Shown: positions 23,740-32,302, counted from the first letter of the stretch. The stretch: DNA of 46,494 bases from HXMU1420-2 sp040830545 (GCA_040830545.1 JBFOMB010000006.1:1-46494); one strand, 5' to 3'. Notes: a model not told the origin generated them from the letters alone. Numbers and translations: made by a program.

Positions 23740-25029
23740 ATGCCCAGGCAGCGCGTTTCAGCTACCGCCACCAGCGCTGCCAGTGCTGATCAGGCATGGG
23801 CGTTTGTGCGGGATTTCTGCGCGGCGTGGCATCCCGCTGTGGCGCGGATGTCAGCAGAACATGATGCAGCGCGCCATTTGATCCGGGCCTTTCATGTGGC
23901 TGGCGAAGACACGCTCTATCGCGAGCGCCTCACGTGGTTGAGCGAAAGCGAACGGTCGATGGGTTACAGGCACGTGGCTGGCATCGAAGGTGTCGATGCA
24001 TATGACGGTTACCTGTCCGTGGTGCCCGGGCGTAGTGGCGGCAGTGTGATCACTATGTCCGCGCGACTGACAGCCGCTGCACCGCGAGATCAACAAATCG
24101 CCAAAGGCACGCAGGCAGTGTTGGATATGGGCGTGGCAGAAGTTGCGCGTTTGGCGGAAGGTGCGATTGGCCCCGATGTTTCTGCCTCCGCGCCGCGCGC
24201 CAAAGTCGAGACATTGCAGATTGACGACCTTCCGCGCCTGTCCCTTGATCTGGTCCGGTCTGACAGTGAGACGTTGTGCCTGTTTCTGCACGGGATTGGC
24301 GGCAACAAGAGCAATTGGGCGGATCAATTGGGCGCGGCATCTCAGTTCTGCCAAGCCGCAGCTTTGGACTTGCGTGGCTATGGAGACAGTTCTCTGGGGT
24401 CTGAGCAGTCGCTCGTGGACGATTACTGTGACGACATTCTGCGCGTGGTGGATCACTTGGGCTGTTCCCGGCTGATCCTCTGCGGGCTGTCCTACGGCGC
24501 ATGGATCGCGACCTCTTTCGCGATGCGTCATTCAGATCGTTTGGCCGGTCTGATCCTGTCTGGCGGTTGCACCGGCATGTCCGAGGCAGGGCTGGACGAA
24601 CGCGAAGCGTTTCGGTTGAGCCGTGAGATACCGTTGCGCGAAGGGCAGACACCGGCAGATTTCGCGCCTGCCGTGTTGGACGTGATCTGCGGCCCGAATG
24701 CCAGTGAAGAAGCACGGCTGGAATTGCTGGCCTCCATGTCGGCTATCCCAACGGAAACTTATGCCGACGCCCTTCGCTGCTTTACCAACCCGCTGGAAAC
24801 CTTCGACTTTGCCCGTCTCAACATGCCAGTTCTTTTGATGACCGGCGAACATGACAAACTGGCCCCACCACAGGAGATCAAGTCCGTCGCGGAACGCATC
24901 TGGGATGCGTCCCCGGTACCTGATGTGCGGTTCGAAGAGATCGCCGGAGCTGGGCATGTATGCAATGTCGAAACGCCCAAGGCCTTTAACCGAGTCCTTG
25001 CTGAATTCCTGTCGCGAGTGGCCGGATGA
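23740..25029 (+). CDS. SRPBCC domain fused to an alpha/beta-hydrolase
   Basis: 429 residues in two domains. Residues 1-140 look like an SRPBCC/polyketide-cyclase ligand-binding domain (ATSAASADQAWAFVRDFCAAWHP near the N-terminus). Residues 165-429 are an alpha/beta-hydrolase: LFLHGIGGNKSNW, the nucleophile S251 in CGLSYGAW, an Asp in LLMTGEHDKLAPP and the final His in AGAGHVCNVETP. The hydrolase half resembles NicD, which removes the formyl group from N-formylmaleamate after NicX. Standing two genes after a NicX-like dioxygenase, it may hydrolyse the ring-opened product. The SRPBCC fusion is unusual and may capture or shield a hydrophobic intermediate. It starts 2 bp after the flavoprotein stop and overlaps the TetR gene by ATGA. 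Confidence 0.82.
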   Translation: MPRQRVSATATSAASADQAWAFVRDFCAAWHPAVARMSAEHDAARHLIRAFHVAGEDTLYRERLTWLSESERSMGYRHVAGIEGVDAYDGYLSVVPGRSGGSVITMSARLTAAAPRDQQIAKGTQAVLDMGVAEVARLAEGAIGPDVSASAPRAKVETLQIDDLPRLSLDLVRSDSETLCLFLHGIGGNKSNWADQLGAASQFCQAAALDLRGYGDSSLGSEQSLVDDYCDDILRVVDHLGCSRLILCGLSYGAWIATSFAMRHSDRLAGLILSGGCTGMSEAGLDEREAFRLSREIPLREGQTPADFAPAVLDVICGPNASEEARLELLASMSAIPTETYADALRCFTNPLETFDFARLNMPVLLMTGEHDKLAPPQEIKSVAERIWDASPVPDVRFEEIAGAGHVCNVETPKAFNRVLAEFLSRVAG

Positions 25030-25706
25030 CCGCCCCGTCCCGCCGTGAACAGAACCGTTTGGAAAAACAGGCTCGCATTCTGGACGCAGCCCTACAGGTG
25101 TTTGCGCGGGCGGGCTATTCGGGTGCTTCGATGGATGCAATTGCCGCTGAGGCAGAGGTGACGAAACCGACGGTTTATCACTACTTCCCCAGCAAGGACG
25201 ATCTGTTCAACGCGATGATGGCAGACCGCAAGGATCAAATGCTCATGGCCTTTGCGGCGGACGCTGCGGGAAACATCGTCACACAGTTGCACAGCTTTGC
25301 TTGGCGCTATGCGCGATCTGTCATGCGACCCGAGATGCTGTCACTCACCCGTTTGGTCATTGGCGAAGCACGGCGGTTTCCCGACATCGGGCGGCAATAT
25401 CAGGCATCGGGGCCGGAACGGTTGGTCGCAGGTTTGGCAGACTACTTGTCGTCATGTCGGGACACAGGCCAATTGCAGTTTGAAGATGCGGAAATGGCCG
25501 CACATGATCTGCTGAGCCTTGTCCTGTCCACCCCGCGCAATGCAGCGCTGCATGAACCGGATCTTCGTTTTGAGGAGGGCGATCTTTCTCGCCACATTCA
25601 AAATGGTTTGATGGTTTTCCTGCGGGCTTATGCGACGCAGCCCGAATATCAACTGAATCGACTGGCAGAAGTTGTCACCAACGCCGATTCCAGTGGTATT
25701 CAGTGA
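25026..25706 (+). CDS. TetR/AcrR-family transcriptional regulator
   Basis: 226 residues. The N-terminal helix-turn-helix is clear: QARILDAALQVFARAGYSGASM, then AAEAEVTKPTVYHYFPSKDDLF. The C-terminal ligand domain resembles AefR-type repressors. The start overlaps the hydrolase stop (ATGA), so it is made with the catabolic genes, a usual arrangement for a repressor that senses the substrate or an intermediate. Its likely target is the palindrome at 21257-21274 and perhaps 21232-21247, which is inference. Confidence 0.92.
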   Translation: MTAPSRREQNRLEKQARILDAALQVFARAGYSGASMDAIAAEAEVTKPTVYHYFPSKDDLFNAMMADRKDQMLMAFAADAAGNIVTQLHSFAWRYARSVMRPEMLSLTRLVIGEARRFPDIGRQYQASGPERLVAGLADYLSSCRDTGQLQFEDAEMAAHDLLSLVLSTPRNAALHEPDLRFEEGDLSRHIQNGLMVFLRAYATQPEYQLNRLAEVVTNADSSGIQ

Positions 25707-25723
25707 TGCCATTACTTCGGGCA

Positions 25724-25751
25724 TTTGAGCACGGGCAAAACACTCTATACT
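25724..25751 (+). promoter_or_regulatory. Possible promoter of the flavin reductase gene
   Basis: A good -10 box TATACT (25746-25751) is preceded by TTTGAG (25724-25729) with a 16-bp spacer, 62 bp before the ATG at 25813. The reductase could thus be expressed apart from the upstream operon. This is based on box similarity only. Confidence 0.35.
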
Positions 25752-25812
25752 CCCAGTGTGGGCCTTGGTCCGAACTGCCAGCGCTCAAACCCCACAACCC
25801 GCGGATGGTTCC

Positions 25813-26322
25813 ATGAAAGACGAAAAACTACACAGCGATTTTCTGGAAGGGATGAGCCGCGCAGCGACCTTTGTGGCAGTGGCGACCACGGACGGGCACC
25901 GGGGTCGCTACGGTGTGACCGTCAGTTCCATGACGTCAGTGTCGACCGAGGGGGAATACCCTTCGCTCCTGATCTGCGTGCATTATATGAGCCTTGCCGC
26001 GCCAGCAATGCTGGCCAACCGTGGATTTTGCCTAAACCTGCTGAACGAGGACCAATCCAGGATCGCGAACACCTTTGCCGGACGCGAAGGTGAAGATCAT
26101 GACGAACGGTTCGAGCGTGTAGACTGGACCCCCAGTCCCGCAGGTCATCCGATGATCGAAGGCGCTGTAGCCAGCTTCGATTGCCAGATGGCAACGGAGC
26201 TTTGGTGGAAAACCCACCACGTCATTGTGGGTGAGGTGACCAACGTCAACCTGTCCGACGATCACCGACCTTTGCTTTATGGTCGCCGGTCTTACCACAA
26301 GGCCGTCAAGATCGAGACCTGA
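25813..26322 (+). CDS. Flavin reductase (NAD(P)H:flavin oxidoreductase)
   Basis: 169 residues of the flavin-reductase-like FMN-binding split-barrel family. Typical segments are FLEGMSRAATFVAVATT, RYGVTVSSMTSVSTEGEYPSLLICV and the end PLLYGRRSYHKA. Such proteins supply free FMNH2 or FADH2 to partner monooxygenases. The start at 25813 gives the normal family N-terminus; the frame is open upstream but that part is non-conserved. It is the last gene of the NicX-like cluster, 106 bp after the TetR gene, and the flavoprotein at 22430 is the natural acceptor. That pairing is inferred from position and from the flavoprotein's missing catalytic base. Confidence 0.88.
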   Translation: MKDEKLHSDFLEGMSRAATFVAVATTDGHRGRYGVTVSSMTSVSTEGEYPSLLICVHYMSLAAPAMLANRGFCLNLLNEDQSRIANTFAGREGEDHDERFERVDWTPSPAGHPMIEGAVASFDCQMATELWWKTHHVIVGEVTNVNLSDDHRPLLYGRRSYHKAVKIET

Positions 26323-26385
26323 GCCGCAATAATTCCTGATACCAACGTGACGTGACATCGCCCAGCGGGTTGGTAGTGTGACGCC

Positions 26386-27153
26386 ATGTTGAGAAATGCG
26401 ATACGACTGCTGTCGGGACTATGTGGGCTGGTGAGCGGACCGGTTCTGGCCTGCGATCTGGCGTTGGCCTTGGCTGTTGATGTCTCGGGCTCCGTAGACA
26501 AACACGAATACGCCATCCAGATGGACGGTCTGGCGGTTGCGTTGCGAGACCCGATTGTGGTGGAGGCGCTGGTCCGCGGCAAGGCGCGCCTGAAGCTTGT
26601 GCAATGGACCGGCACGTCACGTCAGCACGTGACGATTCCCTGGACGCCGATAGAGAGCTTTACCGATGTGGAACGCTTTGCCGATATGGTGGGTTCGGAC
26701 CCGCGGGTCTGGCGCAATTATTCCACGGCGATTGGCGAGGCTTTGCTGTTCACAATGGCGGATTTTGATGAAGTAGCAGATTGCTCGCGCAAACTGATTG
26801 ACCTGTCAGGCGACGGGCCCAGCAACGAGGGTCTGGAACCGGGTGAGGTGCGGGAAGAATTGAAGAAGCGCGGGATTGTTGTGAACGCGATTGCAATCGA
26901 GGCAAGCGAGCCGGACCTGACCGACTACTTCTTTGAAAACGTGATCTACGGGAACGGCGCATTTGTGGTCACGGCATCCTCTTTCACGGATTATCCCGAG
27001 AAGATCAGAAAGAAGTTGCTGCGGGAAGTGACACAGCAAACCTCGGCGTTGCCGCAGGATGTGATCACACCAAATCCAACTGTGATCACGCATTTGGCTG
27101 AAAACTTGGAATCGCGCCAAAAAACCGCGCCCAAATCCGTGCCAAACCCGTGA
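26386..27153 (+). CDS. DUF1194 exported protein with a von Willebrand A-like fold
   Basis: 255 residues. A signal peptide covers about 1-22 (cleavage near GPVLA-C). The mature part starts with a MIDAS-like motif DVSGS (D32, S34, S36) in LALAVDVSGSVDKHEY, followed by DLSGDGPSNEG, as in VWA metal-dependent binding domains. The family DUF1194 is common in Rhodobacterales and has no known function; it probably binds a protein or a divalent metal in the periplasm. It ends 54 bp before sdhC in the same orientation, and no clear promoter is visible in between. Confidence 0.9.
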   Translation: MLRNAIRLLSGLCGLVSGPVLACDLALALAVDVSGSVDKHEYAIQMDGLAVALRDPIVVEALVRGKARLKLVQWTGTSRQHVTIPWTPIESFTDVERFADMVGSDPRVWRNYSTAIGEALLFTMADFDEVADCSRKLIDLSGDGPSNEGLEPGEVREELKKRGIVVNAIAIEASEPDLTDYFFENVIYGNGAFVVTASSFTDYPEKIRKKLLREVTQQTSALPQDVITPNPTVITHLAENLESRQKTAPKSVPNP

Positions 27154-27207
27154 CACGCGCGTGATTTCCCGTAAAACCAGAAGTGAGCTAGTCGGAAAGG
27201 AAAGCGC

Positions 27208-27597
27208 ATGGCTGATGTAAATCGGGGGAACCGACCTCTCTCCCCTTTCATGATCGGACCCTACTACCGACCGCAGATCACGTCGATTTCGTCGATCATG
27301 GTGCGGATTACGGGCATTGCGTCGATGGGCACAGCGTTCATCCTGGTGATATGGCTATTGGCCGCCTCTGGGTCTGAAAGCGCATTCAACGCCTTCAACG
27401 GGTTCCTGACCAGCTGGTTTGGTGACCTGATCCTGTTCCTGGCGTCCTGGGCCATCTACTACAATATGCTGGGTCGACTGCGGCATGTCGTGTGGGACTT
27501 CGGCTATTGCCTGGACGTCGCGATTTCCGAGAAACTGGGTTATGGCATGTTTGCTCTTGCAACCGTCATGGCCATCTGCACCGCCATTCTGGTTTGA
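27208..27597 (+). CDS. sdhC: Succinate dehydrogenase cytochrome b556 subunit
   Basis: 129 residues, three membrane helices. The N-terminal signature RPLSPFMIGPYYRPQITSISSIMVRITGI places the quinone-site Ser and Arg before helix 1. The heme-ligand region is HVVWDFGY near residue 93. SdhC with SdhD anchors complex II in the inner membrane and passes electrons from SdhB to ubiquinone. GGAAAGGA precedes the ATG. It starts the order sdhC-sdhD-sdhA, with sdhB displaced by two genes. Confidence 0.96.
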   Translation: MADVNRGNRPLSPFMIGPYYRPQITSISSIMVRITGIASMGTAFILVIWLLAASGSESAFNAFNGFLTSWFGDLILFLASWAIYYNMLGRLRHVVWDFGYCLDVAISEKLGYGMFALATVMAICTAILV

Positions 27598-27607
27598 GGA
27601 GGCCGCG

Positions 27608-27979
27608 ATGAGCTATCTAACCGACCGCAAACGCGCGCAGGGCCTTGGCGCGTCCAGCGCAGGCACACACCACCACTGGCGGATGATGATGATCTCCATG
27701 TCGCTGGTCATCCTGGTGCCGGTCTTCGTCTTTACCTTTGGTGGCATCATCGGGGGCACCCATGAAGAGGTGATCGCCGCGTTTTCCCGCCCCTTCCCTG
27801 CCATCGTGACGGCGCTGGGTCTGGTGGTGGGCATCTACCACTTCAAAATGGAAATCGACGAGGCGGTCGAGGACTACGTGCATGGTGTGACGCAGAAACT
27901 GGTCCTGACGGCAGTCAGCGCATTTTCGTACACATTGATGGCGGTCGGTCTGTTCGCCCTGGCGCGCATCGCGCTCTAA
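27608..27979 (+). CDS. sdhD: Succinate dehydrogenase membrane anchor subunit
   Basis: 123 residues with three membrane helices; the second heme-anchor subunit of complex II. Diagnostic parts are the N-terminal RKRAQGLGASSAGTHHHW, the heme-ligand helix ALGLVVGIYHFKMEIDEAVEDYVH and the last helix. The start at 27608 follows GAGGAGG; the frame extends back to 27485 but that part lies within sdhC. It is 10 bp after sdhC and 21 bp before sdhA. Confidence 0.95.
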   Translation: MSYLTDRKRAQGLGASSAGTHHHWRMMMISMSLVILVPVFVFTFGGIIGGTHEEVIAAFSRPFPAIVTALGLVVGIYHFKMEIDEAVEDYVHGVTQKLVLTAVSAFSYTLMAVGLFALARIAL

Positions 27980-28000
27980 GACATTCGGGAGACGCAAAGT

Positions 28001-29809
28001 ATGGCTGCATACGATTACGAAACCCACGACTATGACGTTGTGGTTGTCGGGGCTGGCGGGGCCGGGCTGCGTGCCACGCTGGGCATGGCCGAGCAGGGGT
28101 TGCGCACCGCCTGTATTTCCAAGGTTTTCCCGACGCGGTCGCATACCGTTGCAGCGCAGGGCGGCATCGCCGCCTCGCTCAGCAACATGGGGCCTGACCA
28201 TTGGCAGTGGCATATGTATGACACGGTCAAGGGCTCGGACTGGCTGGGTGATACGGACGCGATGGAATACCTGGCCCGCGAAGCGCCCAAGGCGGTTTAC
28301 GAGCTGGAGCACTATGGCGTTCCGTTTTCGCGGACCGAAGAAGGCCAGATTTATCAGCGCCCGTTTGGTGGTCACACAACCGAGTTCGGCGAAGGCCCGC
28401 CGGTGCAACGGACTTGTGCCGCGGCCGACCGTACCGGCCACGCGATCCTGCACACGTTGTATGGTCAGTCGCTGAAGAACAACGCGGAGTTCTATATCGA
28501 ATACTTCGCAATTGACCTGCTGATGTCCGAGGACGGGCAGTGCACCGGCGTATTGTGCTGGCAACTGGATACCGGGCAGATGCACGTGTTCAACGCCAAG
28601 ATGGTCGTGCTGGCCACGGGCGGTTATGGCCGCGCCTATTTCAGCGCGACTTCAGCCCACACCTGCACAGGGGACGGTGGGGGCATGATCGCCCGCGCGG
28701 GCCTGCCACTGCAGGATATGGAATTCGTTCAGTTCCACCCGACCGGTATCTACGGTTCGGGCTGCCTGATCACCGAAGGAGCACGCGGTGAGGGCGGTTA
28801 CCTCACCAACTCCGAAGGTGAGCGTTTCATGGAACGCTACGCTCCGACCTACAAGGACCTCGCTTCGCGGGATGTTGTGTCGCGTTGCATGACGATGGAA
28901 ATCCGCGAAGGGCGCGGTGTGGGTGATGGCAAGGATCACATCCACCTGCACCTGAACCACCTGCCGCCGGAGACGCTGGCGCTGAGGCTTCCGGGTATCT
29001 CGGAAAGCGCGCGGATTTTCGCGGGTGTTGACCTGACCAAGGAACCGATCCCGGTGCTGCCGACGGTTCATTACAACATGGGCGGTATTCCCACGAACTA
29101 CTGGGGCGAGGTGCTGTCCCCGACCGAGGATGATCCGGACCGGCTGGCACCGGGCCTTATGGCGGTGGGTGAGGCCGGTTGTGCTTCGGTCCATGGTGCG
29201 AACCGGCTTGGCTCGAACTCGTTGATCGACCTTGTGGTCTTTGGCCGTGCAGCGGCCATTCGCGCGGGTGAGGTCGTTGACCCGTCCACGCCGGTGCCGG
29301 TTGCACCAAAGGCCGCGATTGACGCGGCGTTTGATCGGTTCGACAAGGTTCGCCATGCAGACGGCGCAATCCCGACCGCTGACCTGCGGCTGGAGATGCA
29401 GCGCACGATGCAGGCCGACGCCGCCGTGTTCCGCACGGACAAGACCCTGGCCGAAGGCGTGAAGAAGATGGAAGCCGTGGCGGGCAAGATGTCGGACGTC
29501 AAGGTCACCGATCGCAGCCTGGTCTGGAACTCGGACCTGATGGAAACGCTGGAGTTGACGAACCTGATGCCGAACGCGCTGTCCACCGTGATCGGGGCTG
29601 AGGCGCGCAAGGAAAGCCGAGGCGCCCATGCGCACGAAGATTATCCGGATCGGGATGACGAAAACTGGCGCAAGCACAGCCTTGTCTGGTTCGGCGAAGC
29701 GGATGAGACGACGCTGGGGTATCGCCCGGTGCACCTCGACCCGCTCAGCACCGAGGCTGAAGGCGGCATCGACCTGAAGAAAATCGCGCCCAAGGCGCGG
29801 GTTTACTGA
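28001..29809 (+). CDS. sdhA: Succinate dehydrogenase flavoprotein subunit
   Basis: 602 residues, the normal length. The FAD Rossmann motif is VVVVGAGGAGLRATLGMAEQ. The covalent FAD site is H48 in TRSHTVAAQGG, and the substrate-site segments include FHPTGIYGSG and the HGANRLGSNSLIDLVVFGR region. It oxidises succinate to fumarate on the cytoplasmic face and hands electrons to SdhB. Oddly, two unrelated genes stand between it and sdhB, which elsewhere follows sdhA directly or nearly so. Confidence 0.97.
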   Translation: MAAYDYETHDYDVVVVGAGGAGLRATLGMAEQGLRTACISKVFPTRSHTVAAQGGIAASLSNMGPDHWQWHMYDTVKGSDWLGDTDAMEYLAREAPKAVYELEHYGVPFSRTEEGQIYQRPFGGHTTEFGEGPPVQRTCAAADRTGHAILHTLYGQSLKNNAEFYIEYFAIDLLMSEDGQCTGVLCWQLDTGQMHVFNAKMVVLATGGYGRAYFSATSAHTCTGDGGGMIARAGLPLQDMEFVQFHPTGIYGSGCLITEGARGEGGYLTNSEGERFMERYAPTYKDLASRDVVSRCMTMEIREGRGVGDGKDHIHLHLNHLPPETLALRLPGISESARIFAGVDLTKEPIPVLPTVHYNMGGIPTNYWGEVLSPTEDDPDRLAPGLMAVGEAGCASVHGANRLGSNSLIDLVVFGRAAAIRAGEVVDPSTPVPVAPKAAIDAAFDRFDKVRHADGAIPTADLRLEMQRTMQADAAVFRTDKTLAEGVKKMEAVAGKMSDVKVTDRSLVWNSDLMETLELTNLMPNALSTVIGAEARKESRGAHAHEDYPDRDDENWRKHSLVWFGEADETTLGYRPVHLDPLSTEAEGGIDLKKIAPKARVY

Positions 29810-29870
29810 CGGTCGGGGCGGCTTTGTCGGGAAACGACACATCCATCTGGACCAGCCAAAGGGGCCGGGC

Positions 29871-30734
29871 ATGAAAGGCGCGCACGCCATTCCTGCCCGG
29901 TTTGCCAATGATTGGCAGGGCATTGGTCTGGCCCCGTTGCGGGCGATGCGGGCCTTTGGCATGCGCCGGTCGGGCAATCACGCGATTGCGGACTGGATCC
30001 TGCGCAATGTGGGCGGGTCCGGTTCCGTTTTCCTCAACAACTGCATGCCCGCGCAGTCCCCGCTGACCTCTTTCCGTGCGATAGAGGTCAATCGCCAGCG
30101 TATCCCGACCGATGATGCGCGTGCGAACTTGCCTGCGTCCTGCGCCCCTGCCGGTCCCGCAGCCACTATTCTGATCACTTATGAGGATATCCCACCAGCA
30201 GGCCAAGACATGCGGGCGATCTCGGGCGATCTGGAAGAAGGGTTCGATGCGGACATCATCATCTACCGCAGCTTTCTGAACTGGTCGGCGTCCCTGCTGA
30301 AAAAACTGCAAAAAAACAAGCGGTTCGCCAACAGCCGCCGAGCAGGCATCATGATGCGCGCTTTTGGTGAGTATTCGCGCATGCTGGGATATGTCAGCGA
30401 GGCGGATGCGCTGTCTCTGACCCCCATTTGTTATGATGACTGGCTTGCGTCCGAAGTGTATCGGGCCAACCGCCTGACTGGTCTGGGCCTGTCCAGCCTG
30501 GACAACTCAATCGGCGCGACGCAGCCGTATGGCGGTGGCTCTTCTTTCCAGGGTTCTCGTGCAGATGCTGACGATCTGGCAACCGACCGTCGTTTCGAGC
30601 AGATGGCGGACGATCCAGACTACAGGGCTGTCCTGACCATTGCCGCGCGGGATTCTGACCTGATGACGCGGGTAAAGTCGCATTTCCCGCAGGACGTGGA
30701 ACGTTTGTCCGAGTGGGTCGGGGGGCAATCATGA
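29871..30734 (+). CDS. Sulfotransferase-like protein of unknown acceptor
   Basis: 287 residues, no signal peptide. The early motif AFGMRRSGNHAIADWIL (about 25-41) resembles the phosphate-binding loop of PAPS-dependent sulfotransferases (RSGxxxxxxxL), followed by short beta strands (ATILITYEDIPP, ADIIIYRS) and YDDWLASEVYRANRL, which resembles the 3'-phosphate region. Similarity is weak, so a nucleotide-dependent transferase of another kind is possible. It lies 61 bp after sdhA and overlaps the FkbM methyltransferase gene by ATGA. The two products may modify the same glycan or lipid. It has no evident link to complex II. Confidence 0.6.
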   Translation: MKGAHAIPARFANDWQGIGLAPLRAMRAFGMRRSGNHAIADWILRNVGGSGSVFLNNCMPAQSPLTSFRAIEVNRQRIPTDDARANLPASCAPAGPAATILITYEDIPPAGQDMRAISGDLEEGFDADIIIYRSFLNWSASLLKKLQKNKRFANSRRAGIMMRAFGEYSRMLGYVSEADALSLTPICYDDWLASEVYRANRLTGLGLSSLDNSIGATQPYGGGSSFQGSRADADDLATDRRFEQMADDPDYRAVLTIAARDSDLMTRVKSHFPQDVERLSEWVGGQS

Positions 30735-31417
30735 ACAAGCCCGAAAAAACGCCCCCCGTCCAGACGACACGCCTGCCACGACGGCTGAATCCCTGGTACT
30801 TCAAAGGGTACAAGTTCCAGCCGGATGTTATGTTCGACGTGGGCGTGTTCGAAGGCACAGCGTGGTTATACAAGGCCCTGCCTGATCCAAAATACGTGCT
30901 GGTTGATCCGCAGCCCGGTTGCAAGGACATGCTGAAGATCGCGCCGCGTGACTATGATTTCCACGCCGTTGCGTTGGGTGAAGAGGCCGGTCAGGTGACA
31001 TTGAACGTGCCCGAAACAAAACCCGGTCGCGGGGGTGCCATGGCCAGTATCCTGACTCGCAGCGACCGCGCCGCAAATCGGTTCAGTTCGGTCGAAACAG
31101 TGGACGTGCCGGTCGAACGGCTGGATACCATTGCCGCTGACTATGATGGGCGTGTCGGCATAAAGATCGACACCGAAGGCTACGAAGGTCAGGTTTTGGG
31201 CGGCGCGCCTGAAACATTGAAGCGGGCCGATTTTGCGGTGCTGGAAATGTCGGTGGCCAAGCGGTTTGACAACGTATTACCGCCCTCTGTCCTCGTCGCC
31301 CGACTGGCCGAGGCCGGGCTGGAATTCTGCGACGTGCTGGCCGCCGCCACCTATCCGGGCAAGCGCCCGCGACCACATAGCATGGATGCCCTCTTTGTCA
31401 GGTGGGACGCCATATGA
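30731..31417 (+). CDS. FkbM-family methyltransferase
   Basis: 228 residues. SAM-binding motif I is DVMFDVGVFEGTAWLYK near residue 40; the acidic strand YVLVDPQPG follows. The FkbM-specific part is VPVERLDTIAADYDGRVGIKIDTEGYEGQVL, with the conserved DTEGYE. FkbM enzymes O-methylate sugars, polyketides or lipids. The start at 30731 overlaps the previous stop (ATGA); an ATG at 30713 lies inside the upstream gene. It forms a coupled pair with the sulfotransferase-like gene inside the sdh operon. Confidence 0.9.
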   Translation: MNKPEKTPPVQTTRLPRRLNPWYFKGYKFQPDVMFDVGVFEGTAWLYKALPDPKYVLVDPQPGCKDMLKIAPRDYDFHAVALGEEAGQVTLNVPETKPGRGGAMASILTRSDRAANRFSSVETVDVPVERLDTIAADYDGRVGIKIDTEGYEGQVLGGAPETLKRADFAVLEMSVAKRFDNVLPPSVLVARLAEAGLEFCDVLAAATYPGKRPRPHSMDALFVRWDAI

Positions 31418-31480
31418 TCGAAATTCGCCAAACCGCGCGCAGCGTCCCTGCGCCGTACATAGCACTGGAGGCCTGAGACC

Positions 31481-32263
31481 ATGGTCCAACTGACCCTGCC
31501 CAAAAACTCTCGTATCCGCACGGGCAAAACCTGGCCCAAGCCCGAAGGCGCAACAAATCTGCGCCAGTTCCAGATCTACCGCTGGTCGCCGGATGATGGC
31601 GAAAACCCGCGTGTGGACACATATTGGGTGGATCTGGACACCTGCGGGCCGATGATTCTGGACGCACTGATCAAGATCAAGAACGAGATTGATCCGACGC
31701 TGACCTTCCGCCGGTCCTGCCGCGAAGGCATCTGTGGCTCCTGCGCGATGAACATCGACGGCATCAATACGCTGGCCTGCATCTACGGCATGGACGAGGT
31801 CAAAACGCCAACGGTGAAGATTTACCCGCTGCCGCATATGCCGGTGGTGAAGGACCTGATCCCCGACCTCACGCATTTCTACGCACAACACGCGTCGATC
31901 ATGCCGTGGCTGGAGACCAAGACAAACCGCCCCCAGAAAGAATGGCGTCAGTCCATTGATGACCGCAAAAAGCTGGACGGTCTGTATGAGTGCGTGATGT
32001 GCGCCTCCTGCTCGACCTCCTGCCCCAGCTACTGGTGGAATGGTGACCGGTACCTTGGACCGGCAGCGCTGCTGCACGCCTATCGTTGGATCATCGACAG
32101 TCGGGATGAGGCGACCGGTGAGCGTCTGGATGAGCTGGAAGACCCGTTCAAACTGTATCGCTGCCACACCATCATGAACTGCGCGAAAACCTGCCCCAAG
32201 GGTCTGAACCCGGCCAAGGCGATCGCGGAGATCAAGAAGATGATGGTCGAGCGGACCGTCTGA
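31481..32263 (+). CDS. sdhB: Succinate dehydrogenase iron-sulfur subunit
   Basis: 260 residues. The [2Fe-2S] site is in CREGICGSC with CxxxxGxxxL further on; the [4Fe-4S] and [3Fe-4S] sites are in CVMCASCSTSCPSYWW and CHTIMNCAKTCPKGLNP. It carries electrons from the FAD of SdhA to ubiquinone. GGAGG precedes the ATG by 9 bases. It is separated from sdhA by 1.67 kb holding two transferase genes in the same orientation, so it depends on read-through or an internal promoter; none is obvious in the 63 bp before it. Confidence 0.97.
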   Translation: MVQLTLPKNSRIRTGKTWPKPEGATNLRQFQIYRWSPDDGENPRVDTYWVDLDTCGPMILDALIKIKNEIDPTLTFRRSCREGICGSCAMNIDGINTLACIYGMDEVKTPTVKIYPLPHMPVVKDLIPDLTHFYAQHASIMPWLETKTNRPQKEWRQSIDDRKKLDGLYECVMCASCSTSCPSYWWNGDRYLGPAALLHAYRWIIDSRDEATGERLDELEDPFKLYRCHTIMNCAKTCPKGLNPAKAIAEIKKMMVERTV

Positions 32264-32302
32264 TCACGGGTTACGTGATTCCGCACGGGGTTGCCTGTGC
32301 GG
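32263..32302 (+). terminator. Two small hairpins after sdhB
   Basis: ATCACG (32263-32268) pairs with CGTGAT (32274-32279), and CCGCAC (32281-32286) with GTGCGG (32297-32302). The first overlaps the sdhB stop. There is no T-run, so they are at best a weak or Rho-dependent end of the sdh transcript before creD. Confidence 0.3.

Noticed and set aside
27485..27607. Extended sdhD starting inside sdhC
   Set aside because: GAGGAGG precedes ATG 27608, which gives the normal SdhD N-terminus and length.
28652..29977. A 441-codon open frame antisense to sdhA
   Set aside because: The sense strand is unmistakably sdhA; the antisense peptide shows the Arg/His/Gln bias of shadow frames.
29871..31417. The two-gene insert in the sdh locus as a mobile element
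   Set aside because: No transposase, integrase, terminal repeats or obvious composition change were seen; the genes are coupled and in operon orientation.
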